Shown piece by piece: positions 36,225 through 45,322 of a stretch of 64,000 nucleotides of DNA. Source of the DNA: Paraburkholderia azotifigens (lineage in GTDB: Bacteria; Pseudomonadota; Gammaproteobacteria; Burkholderiales; Burkholderiaceae); the NCBI RefSeq assembly GCF_007995085.1, contig NZ_VOQS01000003.1, positions 992,001-1,056,000 of the forward strand. The letters are read 5' to 3'. The notes under the pieces were generated by a model. The model saw only the letters and a list, made by a program, of their open reading frames with translations. It was not told the origin of the DNA and did no database searches. The translations under genes and the position numbers were made by a program. Every line of letters starts with the position of its first letter. The first letter of the stretch is position 1.

Positions 36225-36479
36225 TTAGCGGCAGATTGCCGCTATGTCGTGAATGCGCAGGAACTCTTCTCGCTCGTCATAAAGCGCGGCGAGTATTGCG
36301 CGTGCGTCCATTGGATCGAGATCGGGATCGGTGACGATCGTCATGATGTCGTACATGGCCACCGCACCCGAATAGAACGCAGCTTCCGATGCCTGCAACT
36401 GCGCCTGCGACACACCGCGTGCAATCTGACGCGCGCAAAATGCCTTCCAGAACGATTCGATGGTCAATGCCTCGGTCAT
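36225..36479 (-). CDS. small hypothetical protein
   Basis: Predicted cytoplasmic protein of 84 residues, mostly helical: TIESFWKAFCARQIARGVSQAQLQ, then YDIMTIVTDPDLDPMDARAIL. GAGAGGG precedes the ATG at a normal distance and codon use is like its neighbours. No family is recognised. It is convergent with the exported protein on its left. Confidence 0.65.
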   Translation of the reverse strand: MTEALTIESFWKAFCARQIARGVSQAQLQASEAAFYSGAVAMYDIMTIVTDPDLDPMDARAILAALYDEREEFLRIHDIAAICR

Positions 36480-36856
36480 CGTGCCCTCTCCGCTTCAAAC
36501 GGCATCTGCTCTCTCAGGTTCCGCGTGCAATCGGATTGCATTTCAAGCGAGTGCATCCGTGCACGTCTTTAGCGCGATTGCATGATTACGTGAAAAGGCT
36601 GCGCGGCTTTGAGTATGCAACGCCGCAATGAAGAGCCGCTAAACGCCTTTTGCATAGAGGCCTGCGCGTTGTTCTTATGATAGTAGGTTTATACCGCACC
36701 GCAACCTGTTTGCAACGAAGCTGTCAGGCGGAAAACCGAAGTGCATAAATGCACTAAACGAATTACCGGTTGCCGCGCGCGAGTCGACGAAATGACCTGA
36801 AAAGCCTTCGTCATTCGACGCGTGGTCAACCGGATTGGAAATGCAGCGGGCCGCGC
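36480..36856. other. intergenic region, no feature seen
   Basis: About 375 bases between the MCP stop and the small hypothetical gene, both on the minus strand. It is AT-richer than the flanks around 36660-36780 and presumably carries the promoter of the small gene. I see no convincing ORF, terminator or repeat. Confidence 0.5.
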
Positions 36857-38416
36857 TCAGGCAGCGAGCCTGAATGATGAAACGGTGTCGTCGAGTTCGC
36901 GGCCCTGGTCCCGCAGCGATTGCGACGCAGCCGAAGCCTGCTCGACGAGTGCGGCGTTCTGCTGCGTCACCGTGTCCATCTGCGTGATCGCCTGGTTGAT
37001 CTGCTCGATACCTCGCCCCTGCTCGGCAGAAGCCGCCGCGATCTCTTCGACGATCTCCGACACGCGCGCCACGGCCTGCTTCACATCGGCCATCGTGCGG
37101 CCCGCGTCATCGGCAAGCGTCGAGCCGGTCTGAATCTCTTCCACGGAACGCGCGATCAGTTCCTTGATCTCCTTCGCTGCCTGCGCCGAACGCTGCGCGA
37201 GGTTGCGCACTTCGCCCGCGACGACCGCGAAGCCACGGCCTTCCTCGCCTGCGCGCGCCGCTTCGACGGCTGCGTTCAACGCGAGAATGTTCGTCTGGAA
37301 CGAAATGCCTTCGATGATCCCGGTGATCTCGGCGATCTTGCCCGAGCTCGTGCTGATTGCATCCATCGTCGTCACGACGCGTTCGACAGTCTCGCTGCCG
37401 CGCTGTGAAATCGCCGATGCATTCGATGCCAGCGTCTTCGCATGCTGCGCGCTATCGGAGTTCTGCTTCACCGTCGTCGTCAACTGCTCCATGCTTGCGG
37501 CCGTCTCCTGCAGCGAGGCCGCCTGAGATTCCGTGCGGCGGCTCAGGTCGCTATTGCCCGTGGCAATTTCATTCGTTGCAGTCGAAACGCTCGCGCTGCT
37601 CGAACGCACGCGGCCGACTGTTTCCGTCAGCCGCTCGTTCATGTCGCGCAGCGCCTTCAGCAGTTCACCCGCTTCGTCATCGCGATCGACGACGATGCGG
37701 CTCGTCAGGTCGCCCTTCGCAACGGTGCGCGCGACCTGAACGGCGCGCGTGATCGGCTGCGTGACCGAACGCACCATGCGCACGGCAAGCATGATCGACG
37801 CGAGTATCGCGAATGCACTCACGCCGAGAATGACATTGCGAAGCATCGCGTAGCGATCCTGGAAGCTCTGCACGATCTCGATCTGACGAGTCTTCGTGAA
37901 GCTCGCGTAGTCATCCGTTGCCTTGACGAGCTGGGCGAGGAGCGGACGGCAATGCTCATCCATTTCCTTGATCGCCTCGTCGTGATGCTTGTCGAGCGCA
38001 AGGCCCACGATGTTCAGCGCAACGGGACCGTACAGTCCTTCGACACGGTTCATCTCGGCAACCAGCGAACGCGCCGTTTCGCTCGTATCGGTCGTACTGT
38101 TGATCATGTCGTTGAGTTGCTTGAGCTTGATGCTCACATCTGCGTGCGCGCGTTTCACTGCATCCGTTTCGAGATCGAGATCCGCCTGCGTCGTGACGAG
38201 CACGAGGTTGCGCGCGGCGATCGCGCGGCGGTCGACAGCCGCACGGACTTCGGCGGCCACCTGTGCGCGCGCGTCGATGCCATGAACGTACTGGCTGAAC
38301 GCACGCGTCGTGCTCGCAAGGCTCAGCAGCGAGACGACGGAAATGACGACGACAATCGCCGCCATCGATAGAAAACCGATGAACAGCCTGGTTCTGATGG
38401 TTATGGTCTTTTTCAT
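36857..38416 (-). CDS. methyl-accepting chemotaxis protein
   Basis: Chemoreceptor of 519 residues of the Tar/Tsr-like class. It has a first transmembrane helix at about 10-30, a four-helix-bundle periplasmic sensor (MCP_signal/4HB type, about 33-185) and a second helix near 190-210. A HAMP domain ([20 protein letters not shown]) follows, then the signalling hairpin with its invariant tip [20 protein letters not shown]. There is no C-terminal CheR pentapeptide; the protein ends VSSFRLAA. The ATG at 38416 fits the helix; the frame is open to 38584. The ligand is unknown. Confidence 0.94.
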   Translation of the reverse strand: MKKTITIRTRLFIGFLSMAAIVVVISVVSLLSLASTTRAFSQYVHGIDARAQVAAEVRAAVDRRAIAARNLVLVTTQADLDLETDAVKRAHADVSIKLKQLNDMINSTTDTSETARSLVAEMNRVEGLYGPVALNIVGLALDKHHDEAIKEMDEHCRPLLAQLVKATDDYASFTKTRQIEIVQSFQDRYAMLRNVILGVSAFAILASIMLAVRMVRSVTQPITRAVQVARTVAKGDLTSRIVVDRDDEAGELLKALRDMNERLTETVGRVRSSSASVSTATNEIATGNSDLSRRTESQAASLQETAASMEQLTTTVKQNSDSAQHAKTLASNASAISQRGSETVERVVTTMDAISTSSGKIAEITGIIEGISFQTNILALNAAVEAARAGEEGRGFAVVAGEVRNLAQRSAQAAKEIKELIARSVEEIQTGSTLADDAGRTMADVKQAVARVSEIVEEIAAASAEQGRGIEQINQAITQMDTVTQQNAALVEQASAASQSLRDQGRELDDTVSSFRLAA

Positions 38417-38756
38417 TGTTGGCCCCCGGGTTTTGACCAAGAAAATCTGCCGCTCCGATGAATCTTTTGAATACAAAAAAAAGCCTGCTCTCAGTTCAGG
38501 CGTGGTGTGAAACGCCCGCGCTCGCATCGTGGGCTGCGCGTGGTTTTGCTTTGGTTTACTGGTTATCGGACAGCAGTTCCCCAATATTTAACCTTGGAGG
38601 GTTTTTACCGGGCGTTTAGCCGGATGTATGGCGAGGATTCGCCTGTTTCCGCTCGATCGTTCGTTCGGGGAATGAAGAAAGAAGGGAGCGCGACGGCACC
38701 TCGCGTCGCGCGATGAGAAGAATTGAAACGACGAAATACGAAACGAACAGGGCTGG
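38417..38756. other. intergenic region upstream of the MCP
   Basis: About 340 bases between the small minus-strand gene at 38757 and the MCP start. Apart from the weak terminator-like hairpin at 38475-38501, I find no gene and no good sigma-28 (flagellar-type) promoter. Confidence 0.5.
38475..38501 (-). terminator. weak intrinsic terminator upstream of the MCP
   Basis: Read on the minus strand, GCCTG and CAGGC form a 5-bp stem with a nine-base loop, followed at once by eight T's. The stem is short but the T-run is long. It could end transcripts from the gene at 38757-38975, or act as a leader element 60 bases before the MCP start. Confidence 0.45.
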
Positions 38757-38975
38757 CTAGTCCCAGTTTTCATCGATCCATTCGATTGCCCATGTGCGCG
38801 CGCACGTCATGGCGTCGGATTCGTCGACGAATGAATCGATGTCGCCCGATTGATGGACTTCGGCGGGCGTATTCGACGTCGCCGCGCGACTGAGTTTGGC
38901 CTGGGCGACGTAATGGCCATCGTCGTCGTGCCTCGCCCGGCAGTCGATATGGAATCCCTTGTAGTCGAAATGCAC
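38757..38975 (-). CDS. small conserved hypothetical protein
   Basis: Protein of 72 residues: MHFDYKGFHIDCRARHDDDG, then GHYVAQAKLSR, ending SDAMTCARTWAIEWIDENWD. The pattern (short beta strands with a terminal helix containing WAIEWIDEN) is a small soluble domain common in Burkholderia genomes and lacking a known role. The start is GTG 38975 with GGAGG six bases upstream. Confidence 0.75.
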   Translation of the reverse strand: MHFDYKGFHIDCRARHDDDGHYVAQAKLSRAATSNTPAEVHQSGDIDSFVDESDAMTCARTWAIEWIDENWD

Positions 38976-39386
38976 GGCAAGCCTCCATTAGCGAAGAAAG
39001 TGCGATGCAATGCGGGTCTGGGCCTCATCCCGGCGGATGAAAGAATCCTAGCATGGCAACGCGCCCGCTTACCCCTTTCATTTGCGCTGCATTGCACATT
39101 CGGGCTCGGCGTTTCAGGCCGTGCAACCGTCCATGCGCCATGGAAAAGCTGCAACGCTGCATAACCGTCTTGCGCATTCGCGCCATCCACGCGCGCGCGG
39201 GCGATACGCCCCGAGAATCGCTTGCTGCGCCGTCCGGCGCGCGGTGAGCCAGTATCGGCGCGGCTTTCGGACATTGCAGAGTGCAGCGGACCGCGCCGCG
39301 AAGGGCTGCATGAAACCCGCATGGAATAGGTGTTGCTGTAATTGCTTACAAGAAGCGGACACGGCGCAGAAAAACAGGGGGCAATT
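38976..39386. other. intergenic region between divergent genes
   Basis: About 410 bases between the small hypothetical gene and the single-domain response regulator. It should carry both promoters. I see no ORF with a ribosome-binding site, no terminator and no clear inverted repeat. Confidence 0.5.
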
Positions 39387-39857
39387 ATGCGCAGCAGAAC
39401 CTTCACGCCAACTCGAAGTCAGGTCTGGACGGCAGCGCGCTTCATCGCGCAGTCTGTGCCGCCGCGCATCCTCATCGTCGACGACTACGTCGATTCCGCC
39501 GACGCCCTTGCCGCGTTCCTCGCCACTTGCGGCTTCGAGACGCGCGTCGCCTACAACGGCTGCGACGCGTTGTCGATCGCGAACGAATGGCATCCCGACA
39601 GCATCGTGCTCGACATCGCAATGCCTGGCGTGTCCGGCCTCGCCGTCGCGCGCACATTGCGCGGCTCGCCCGCGACGGCCTCCGTGCCGCTGCTCGCCTA
39701 CACGGCCTACGAGACGCGCGACAACTACGCGCAGTTGCGCGACGGCGGCTTCGACGCCGTCTGCGCGAAGCCGATCGATCCGCTGATGGTGGTCGAAATT
39801 CTCACCACGCTGCTGGGCACAGCGGCACTCCGTCAGGTCTATTCGTTGCGCTCGTGA
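39387..39857 (+). CDS. single-domain response regulator
   Basis: Stand-alone receiver protein of 156 residues with a non-conserved N-terminal tail of about 25. The phosphorylation pocket is complete: RILIVDDYVDSAD, Asp76 in SIVLDIAMPGVSG, the Thr in LAYTAYE and Lys128 in CAKPIDP. There is no output domain, so it must signal through protein contact, like CheY or Spo0F-type relays. No kinase is adjacent. GGGGG precedes ATG 39387 at five bases. Confidence 0.9.
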   Translation: MRSRTFTPTRSQVWTAARFIAQSVPPRILIVDDYVDSADALAAFLATCGFETRVAYNGCDALSIANEWHPDSIVLDIAMPGVSGLAVARTLRGSPATASVPLLAYTAYETRDNYAQLRDGGFDAVCAKPIDPLMVVEILTTLLGTAALRQVYSLRS

Positions 39858-39959
39858 TACGTTCGTCACGATGCGGAACAGCCCGCATGGCAGACGGCCA
39901 CTTGTAACGGACGTTCCGTCCCGCTAATCTGACGCGCATCGCAGACGCGGAGCGCGCAC

Positions 39960-41549
39960 ATGATCACACTACGAAGTCTTCTCGCGGCGTTCACCGTCGC
40001 CTTGCTGACTTCGTGCGCGAGCCTGCCGCCGCAAGCGGACCGCATCGAAACGCACGCCGTCGCGGGCACGCAGAACACCCGGCTTGGCATTGCGTTCACG
40101 CCGCAGGAAAAGAAGCACCCGGGCGAGTCCGCATTCCATCTGCTGCCGGATGCCGTCAACGCGCTAGTCGCGCGCCTCGTGCTCGCCGAAGCCGCGGACC
40201 GCACGCTCGACTTGCAGTACTACATCTGGCACGACGATCTGACGGGCCGCGAACTCGCGGCTGCCGTGATGCGCGCCGCCGATCGCGGCGTGCGCGTGCG
40301 GATCCTGCTCGACGATCTCGGCACGAATGCCGACGACAAGCTGCTGCTCGCGCTCGACGCACATCCGAACGTGCAGATTCGCCTCTTCAACCCCGTCGCA
40401 AACCGTACGTTCAAGAAGCTCGGCATGGCCGCCGAGTTCTTTCGCGTGAACCGGCGCATGCACAACAAGTCGATGATCGCGGACAACCAGGGCGCGATAC
40501 TCGGCGGACGCAATATCGGCGACGAGTACTTCGGCGCGTCGAGCGACGTCGCATTCGGCGATCTCGACGTGCTCGTGCATGGTCCCGTCGTGCCCGAGGT
40601 TTCGCAGGCGTTCGACCTCTTCTGGAATTCGGCGGCATCGTATCCGATCGATGCGCTGATGGGCCGCAAGGCGGACGCGGCAGCACTCGCCGACGCGCGC
40701 AGCAAGCTCGACGCGTATCTCGTCTCCGAAGAAAACAACCCCTATGTCGTGAATGCGCGCGAGCGGCTCACGCAGGTCATTCATTCACAGGACGCCGTGT
40801 TTTCATGGGGCAAAGCCACGCTGCTCTACGACGACCCCGCGAAAATCACCCGTTCGCCGGGCAATTCGAAAGGCCATCTGATGACGCAGTTCAAGGCGCT
40901 CGAGCTGCAGCCGACGCAACAGATGCTCGTCGTCTCGCCGTATTTCGTGCCTGGAAAAGAAGGCGTCGCATGGCTTTCCGGTCTCACGCAACAGCATGTG
41001 CGCGTCACCGTACTGACCAATTCGCTCGCCGCCACGGACGTCGCCGCCGTGCACGCCGGTTATCAGCGCTACCGCAAGGCGCTGCTCGAAGCGGGCGTGC
41101 GGCTTTACGAACTGAAGCCCGCCGCGGACCACAAGACGGGCGAAAAGGCGGAAGACAAAGGCGAAGACAAAGCCGAAGACAAGAAGCATCTATTCGGCTC
41201 GTCGAAAGCGTCGCTGCATGCGAAAACCTATGTATTCGACCGTGAAAGCATCTTTATCGGCTCGATGAATCTCGACCCGCGCTCCGTCGAACTCAACACG
41301 GAAATCGGCGTGTATTGCGAAAGCGCGGCGGCGGCCGCGCAGGTGGTGGATACGCTGGAGCCCTCGCTCGATCGCATCGCGTGGCGGCTCGAATTGCGCC
41401 CGAATCCGAACGGCACGAGCAGCATCGTATGGATGGACACGGCGGCCGACGGCACCGTGAAAGTACTCGACAGCGAGCCGGACGTGTCGGGACTGCGCAA
41501 GGCGGGCATCTGGTTTCTCGGCATTTTGCCGATCGAATCACAGCTTTAG
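39960..41549 (+). CDS. phospholipase D / cardiolipin synthase-like lipoprotein
   Basis: Protein of 529 residues with two PLD catalytic motifs, HNKSMIADNQGAILGGRNIGDEYF and HAKTYVFDRESIFIGSMNLDPRS. The N-terminus carries a lipobox (VALLTSC, Cys at about 19), so the enzyme is probably anchored and faces the periplasm. The layout matches the ClsC/YmdC-like group that makes or remodels phospholipids by phosphatidyl transfer. A charged insert of three AEDK-type repeats before the second motif is strain-specific-looking. It stands alone, followed by a lytic transglycosylase. Confidence 0.9.
   Translation: MITLRSLLAAFTVALLTSCASLPPQADRIETHAVAGTQNTRLGIAFTPQEKKHPGESAFHLLPDAVNALVARLVLAEAADRTLDLQYYIWHDDLTGRELAAAVMRAADRGVRVRILLDDLGTNADDKLLLALDAHPNVQIRLFNPVANRTFKKLGMAAEFFRVNRRMHNKSMIADNQGAILGGRNIGDEYFGASSDVAFGDLDVLVHGPVVPEVSQAFDLFWNSAASYPIDALMGRKADAAALADARSKLDAYLVSEENNPYVVNARERLTQVIHSQDAVFSWGKATLLYDDPAKITRSPGNSKGHLMTQFKALELQPTQQMLVVSPYFVPGKEGVAWLSGLTQQHVRVTVLTNSLAATDVAAVHAGYQRYRKALLEAGVRLYELKPAADHKTGEKAEDKGEDKAEDKKHLFGSSKASLHAKTYVFDRESIFIGSMNLDPRSVELNTEIGVYCESAAAAAQVVDTLEPSLDRIAWRLELRPNPNGTSSIVWMDTAADGTVKVLDSEPDVSGLRKAGIWFLGILPIESQL
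41148..41183 (+). repeat. 12-bp tandem repeat inside the PLD gene
   Basis: Three consecutive 12-base units (GCGGAAGACAAA, GGCGAAGACAAA, GCCGAAGACAAG) encode AEDK-GEDK-AEDK between the two halves of the PLD enzyme. The units keep the frame, so copy-number changes would only lengthen a charged linker. Confidence 0.85.
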
Positions 41550-41666
41550 CCTACGGCTCACACCCGCACCGTTTTTACGCGCTTTTTACGCGCGACGCCC
41601 AATTCTTTTGAAAATCTCGACGGCAATGTTCTTAGAGTGCTTGCATCCGGGCTCGTACCAGACGAC

Positions 41667-42293
41667 ATGCAAGAACAACAACTCGACTTAGCCAAAGCAC
41701 GCTGGAAGGTCACGGTAGTCAAGCTCGCATTGATGGCGGCGAGCCTCGCGCTATGCAGCGCGCTGCCGTTCGCACACGCGCAGGCGGAACCCGCGCCCGA
41801 AGCATCGCAGGCGACCAGCACGCCGTTTCTCCCCTCGCCCGCCGACATCGTCGCGACTTTGCGTGCGCAGTTCCGCGTCTCCGCCACCGATGCGCTCGCC
41901 ATCGCGCAAGCCGTGCTCACCGAAGCCGACCGCTATTCGATGTCGCCCGTGCTGCTGTTGTCGGTCATGGCGGTCGAATCGGGCTTCGATGCACACGCCG
42001 TGAGCACGCTCGGCGCGCGCGGACTGATGCAGGTGTTGCCCGCCGCGCATCCGCGCGCCTTTGCCAACGTGAAGGAACTCGACGATCCCGCCATCAACGT
42101 GCGCATCGGCTCGTCGATTCTGCGCGGCTACCTCGACGCCTCGGGCGGCGATGTCGATGCCGCGCTGTGGCGCTATAGCGGCGGCGGCAAAGGCTATGCG
42201 CGCCGCGTCGCGCTGCATATGCGGCGCTTCAATGCGGTCTTGCGCACCGGCCCGCAACCGCTCGAAAAAATCTCGCCGGGCGCGCTTCCCTGA
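41667..42293 (+). CDS. lytic transglycosylase, SLT domain
   Basis: Exported murein hydrolase of 208 residues. An N-terminal membrane/signal segment (VVKLALMAASLALCSALPFAHA) leads into an SLT/GEWL domain. The catalytic Glu is in VMAVESGFDAHAVS, followed by GARGLMQVLPA and NVRIGSSILRGYLDASGGDVDAALWRYSGG. It cleaves the MurNAc-GlcNAc bond, leaving anhydro-MurNAc. The start is ATG 41667, although its ribosome-binding site is poor; GTG 41637 is another option. It is convergent with a LysR gene two bases away. Confidence 0.88.
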   Translation: MQEQQLDLAKARWKVTVVKLALMAASLALCSALPFAHAQAEPAPEASQATSTPFLPSPADIVATLRAQFRVSATDALAIAQAVLTEADRYSMSPVLLLSVMAVESGFDAHAVSTLGARGLMQVLPAAHPRAFANVKELDDPAINVRIGSSILRGYLDASGGDVDAALWRYSGGGKGYARRVALHMRRFNAVLRTGPQPLEKISPGALP

Positions 42294-42295
42294 CT

Positions 42296-43189
42296 TCAGT
42301 TGCCGGGCGTCATCAGCTGTTGCGCGAGCGCATGTGCGTGCGGCGTGAGCGCCGCAAAGTCCCGCGCGCACAGATGCAGACGCCGCGTCGTCCAAGCCTC
42401 CGACAACGGCAGGACGACGATGTCCGCATCCCGCAGCGGCTGCGTGCAGGCAGCGGGCAGTATCGCGATCCCTACGCCCGCCGCGATCAGACGGCCCAGA
42501 TCGGCGACATTGCGCAGACGCACGCGATACTGCATCTGCCTGCCGAGCCGCGATGCGCGCTCGGTCAGATGCCGCTCCAGCGCCGCATCGGAAAGTCCGA
42601 CGAACGGCTCGTCGACGATATCCGCGAACGCGACGCGCGCCTCGTTCGCCACGCGATGCGCACGGCTCGCAGCGACTACCAGTTGATCGTCGGCGATCAT
42701 GTGCGTCTGCAGCGCCGCGAGATCGGCGATATCCGCGACGATGCCGAGATCCGCGCGCCCTTCGGCGACGGCACGCACGATGTCCGCGCTCGGGCGCTCA
42801 TCGATATCGACGGAAAGATCGGGATGCTCAGTCAGGAAGCGGCAGATCTGTTCGGGCAGGAACGACGCGAGCGCAGCCGTGTTCGACATCAGATGCACAC
42901 GGCCTTTCAGGCCCTTCGCATAGCTGCGCAATTCGCCCCGCATCTGCTCGATCTGCCCGACGATCAGCCGCGCATGACGCACGAGGGCCTCGCCTGCAGG
43001 CGTCGCGCGCACGCCGCGGCGCGTGCGTTCCAGCAACGGCGTGCCCAGCGCCGACTCCATGCCGGAAATGCGCTCGCTCGCCGAAGCAAGCGCGAGATGC
43101 ATGGCCTGCGCGCCGCGCGTGAGGCTTCCTTGCTCGACGACCATCAGGAATAGCCGCAAATCGGTGAGGTCGAAACGCGATGTGGTCAT
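42296..43189 (-). CDS. LysR-family transcriptional regulator
   Basis: Regulator of 297 residues: N-terminal winged helix DLRLFLMVVEQGSLTRGAQAMHLALASASERISGME, then a substrate-binding-like effector domain. It is divergent from a TauE/SafE-type exporter 75 bases away, the classic arrangement for a regulator and its target. The effector may be a sulfonate or organosulfur compound, but that rests only on the partner family. Confidence 0.92.
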   Translation of the reverse strand: MTTSRFDLTDLRLFLMVVEQGSLTRGAQAMHLALASASERISGMESALGTPLLERTRRGVRATPAGEALVRHARLIVGQIEQMRGELRSYAKGLKGRVHLMSNTAALASFLPEQICRFLTEHPDLSVDIDERPSADIVRAVAEGRADLGIVADIADLAALQTHMIADDQLVVAASRAHRVANEARVAFADIVDEPFVGLSDAALERHLTERASRLGRQMQYRVRLRNVADLGRLIAAGVGIAILPAACTQPLRDADIVVLPLSEAWTTRRLHLCARDFAALTPHAHALAQQLMTPGN

Positions 43190-43264
43190 CTTCGTCTGAG
43201 GCGAACGCTGGCATCGGAGAATCCCGATTGTAGCCGCGAAGGCCGCGCCGCTATGATGCGTCGC

Positions 43265-44023
43265 ATGAACGATCTATTCCTTGTGGCAGGCGCCGGGCTG
43301 GTGGCAGGCGGCATGAACGCGCTGGCGGGCGGCGGCTCTTTCGTCACGCTGCCCGCGTTGATTGCAGCGGGCGTGCCTTCGGTTCAGGCGAACGCTTCGA
43401 GCACCGTCGCGCTGTATCCGGGCGGACTCGCGAGCGCGTGGGCGTATCGCGACGGGCTCGGGCCGATCGGCCCCGTGCCGCTGCGCGCGCTGCTCGCCAC
43501 GACGCTCGTCGGCGGCGTGTGCGGCGCGTTGCTGTTGCTGCTCACGCCGTCGAAGACCTTCGATATCGTCGTGCCCTGGCTGCTGCTCGTCGCGACGCTC
43601 GCGCTCGCGTTCGGCAAGCGCTTCGGCGAATGGATGCGGCAGCGCTGGCACATCGGGCAAGTCACCGTGCTCGTGATCCAGTTCGCGCTCGGCGTGTATG
43701 GCGGCTATTTCGGCGGCGCGGTCGGCATCATGATGATGGCCATCTGGGGACTGCTCGACAGCCGGGAACTGAAGCTGCTCAATGCGCCGCGCACGCTGCT
43801 CGTGAGCGCCGCGAACACGATGGCCGTCGTCGCGTTCGTCATCGCGCACGCGGTGCACTGGCCCGTCACCCTCGTCATGCTGATCGGTGCGACGCTCGGC
43901 GGCTACGGCGGCGCGCAGGTGGGCCGCCGCGCGCCTGCGAAGGTCATTCGCTACGGCACGCTGCTGCTGACGGCCTGCATCACGATTGCGTTTTTCGTGC
44001 GCGCCTACGCGTCAGGGAAGTGA
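43265..44023 (+). CDS. TauE/SafE-family sulfite/organic anion exporter
   Basis: Membrane protein of about 252 residues with eight predicted helices. The two family repeats begin LVAGGMNALAGGGSFVTLPALIAAG and GVYGGYFGGAVGIMMMAIWGLL. Members export sulfite or sulfoacetate during sulfonate use or are of unknown cargo. Two other ATGs (43253, 43256) precede the chosen one; none has a clear ribosome-binding site. It is divergent from a LysR gene and its last 12 bases overlap the convergent membrane gene at 44012. Confidence 0.9.
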   Translation: MNDLFLVAGAGLVAGGMNALAGGGSFVTLPALIAAGVPSVQANASSTVALYPGGLASAWAYRDGLGPIGPVPLRALLATTLVGGVCGALLLLLTPSKTFDIVVPWLLLVATLALAFGKRFGEWMRQRWHIGQVTVLVIQFALGVYGGYFGGAVGIMMMAIWGLLDSRELKLLNAPRTLLVSAANTMAVVAFVIAHAVHWPVTLVMLIGATLGGYGGAQVGRRAPAKVIRYGTLLLTACITIAFFVRAYASGK

Positions 44024-44431
44024 TTTCAGCCATGCCGCGCGGCGCAGCGTGCGCGCCGTTTCGCCTCGCGGCGTGAGCATCGCGAGCACGATCGCCACGA
44101 TGAAAAGTGCGGGCACATCGCCGAGCAGGTGGGCGCGATGCTCGCCATGCATCAGCGACTGCACGGTCATGACGGCCCCATGCACGACGCTCGACCACAC
44201 GGTGAACCAGATCAGGCTCAGATGTTCGAGCGGATCGCGCGCGGCGATCAGCAGAAACACGCCGAGCGTCGCGTAGATGCCGACGATCATCAGCGGGTAG
44301 TCCGAGTAGCCCGTATGCCACGCCCATCCGGACGGCCAGACGATCATTAGCGGATAGAAGCAGACGAGCGCGATCAGCCCGATGCAGATGAGCGCGATGC
44401 GCAGGTACGCGATACGTTTGGCAAGATTCAT
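44012..44431 (-). CDS. small four-helix membrane protein
   Basis: Protein of 139 residues with about four transmembrane helices (LRIALICIGLIALVCFYPLMIVW, MIVGIYATLGVFLLIAA, a central IWFTVWSSVVHGAVMTV and LFIVAIVLAMLTP). It resembles the group annotated as DUF6632-type integral membrane proteins, with no known role. A GGGAGG lies six bases before the ATG. Its 3' end overlaps the TauE/SafE gene tail to tail by 12 bases. Confidence 0.78.
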   Translation of the reverse strand: MNLAKRIAYLRIALICIGLIALVCFYPLMIVWPSGWAWHTGYSDYPLMIVGIYATLGVFLLIAARDPLEHLSLIWFTVWSSVVHGAVMTVQSLMHGEHRAHLLGDVPALFIVAIVLAMLTPRGETARTLRRAAWLKSLP

Positions 44432-44479
44432 GAGAGGCCTCCCGGGCGGCGTTGCGGCTGGCCCCTCATATGATAGACG

Positions 44480-45148
44480 CTAGCCCGCCTGCCCCTGACG
44501 ATGCGGTTGCTGCAGCGCTTCGTCGACGCGCGGCGGATGCCGGTGATCGCGCGCAGCCTGATCGTGGCCGTGGTGCTCGGCCACGCGCGCCGGTCCATGC
44601 TGTATTCCCTGCTGTGTTCCCTGCTGTGTTCCCCGCTGCGGTCCATGCTCCGCGTGCCGCTCCTGCGCCGGATGCGGCTGATGCGCATACCCGGGCCGCT
44701 CGCCATGCGCAGGCGGACGATGCTCGTCGCGGCGCGGCGCCATCGCGTGAACGGGCGGATGCCCGCCATGACGCGCCATTTCGACGCGCAGGTGTTCGCG
44801 TCGGCGGAAAACTTCGGCGCGCCGGTCGCCGCGCGCGTAAAAATGCCGATGACGCTTACCGTCCGGACCCACCACCCAGAGATACGTGTTGCCGCCGACG
44901 AACACCACGTCGCGATCCACCACACCCGCGATATACACGTCGCTCGGTGCGGCGACATAGACGGGCTGCGGCGCGGGCGCCGGCGCGCGTACGACGACGG
45001 CGGGCGGCGGCGGCGGCTGCACCGCGACGACGGCGGGACGCGGCCTGGCGGGCGCGGCAGCAATCTGCTGCTCGCTGGTGACGCAACCGGCTAGCGCGGC
45101 GAATGCGGCAACTGCGGCGAAAGATGTGGCCAGCTTCATCGTGTTCAA
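44480..45148 (-). CDS. proline/histidine-rich lipoprotein
   Basis: Exported protein of 222 residues. The lipobox is AALAGC (Cys at about 22). It is followed by a proline-rich stalk (VVAVQPPPPPAVVV), a small conserved core (PSDVYIAGVVDRDVVFVGGNTYLWVVGPDG) and a His/Arg/Gln-rich tail with a short repeat (GTQQGTQQGIQHG). The tail could bind metal or anionic polymers. The start is TTG 45148 with GGGGAG six bases upstream; ATG 45139 is an alternative. Function is unknown. Confidence 0.72.
   Translation of the reverse strand: MNTMKLATSFAAVAAFAALAGCVTSEQQIAAAPARPRPAVVAVQPPPPPAVVVRAPAPAPQPVYVAAPSDVYIAGVVDRDVVFVGGNTYLWVVGPDGKRHRHFYARGDRRAEVFRRREHLRVEMARHGGHPPVHAMAPRRDEHRPPAHGERPGYAHQPHPAQERHAEHGPQRGTQQGTQQGIQHGPARVAEHHGHDQAARDHRHPPRVDEALQQPHRQGQAG
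44598..44645 (-). repeat. 12-bp tandem repeat in the lipoprotein gene
   Basis: Four consecutive 12-base units, TGCTGTATTCCC, TGCTGTGTTCCC twice, and a diverged CGCTGCGGTCCA on the plus strand, encode the GTQQ/GIQH repeat near the lipoprotein C-terminus. The two identical inner units suggest recent slippage. Confidence 0.85.
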
Positions 45149-45322
45149 ATGCGGCTCCCCGTTTTATGTGGTCGTTCTGATTCGCCCGCATTAACGGCAC
45201 AGTCTTGCAGAAGCTTTAGCGCAGCGAAGGCCGCGCGGCGAGCGCCTGTATCATCGGTGTCGAGTCGATCCCTGCGACGCCGCACCGGAATGAACCGCAA
45301 CGCCTTGCCCGAGGAGCACAGC

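Noticed and set aside
38507..38716. 69-codon plus-strand ORF upstream of the MCP
   Set aside because: It has no ribosome-binding site, no family likeness, and overlaps the presumed regulatory region.
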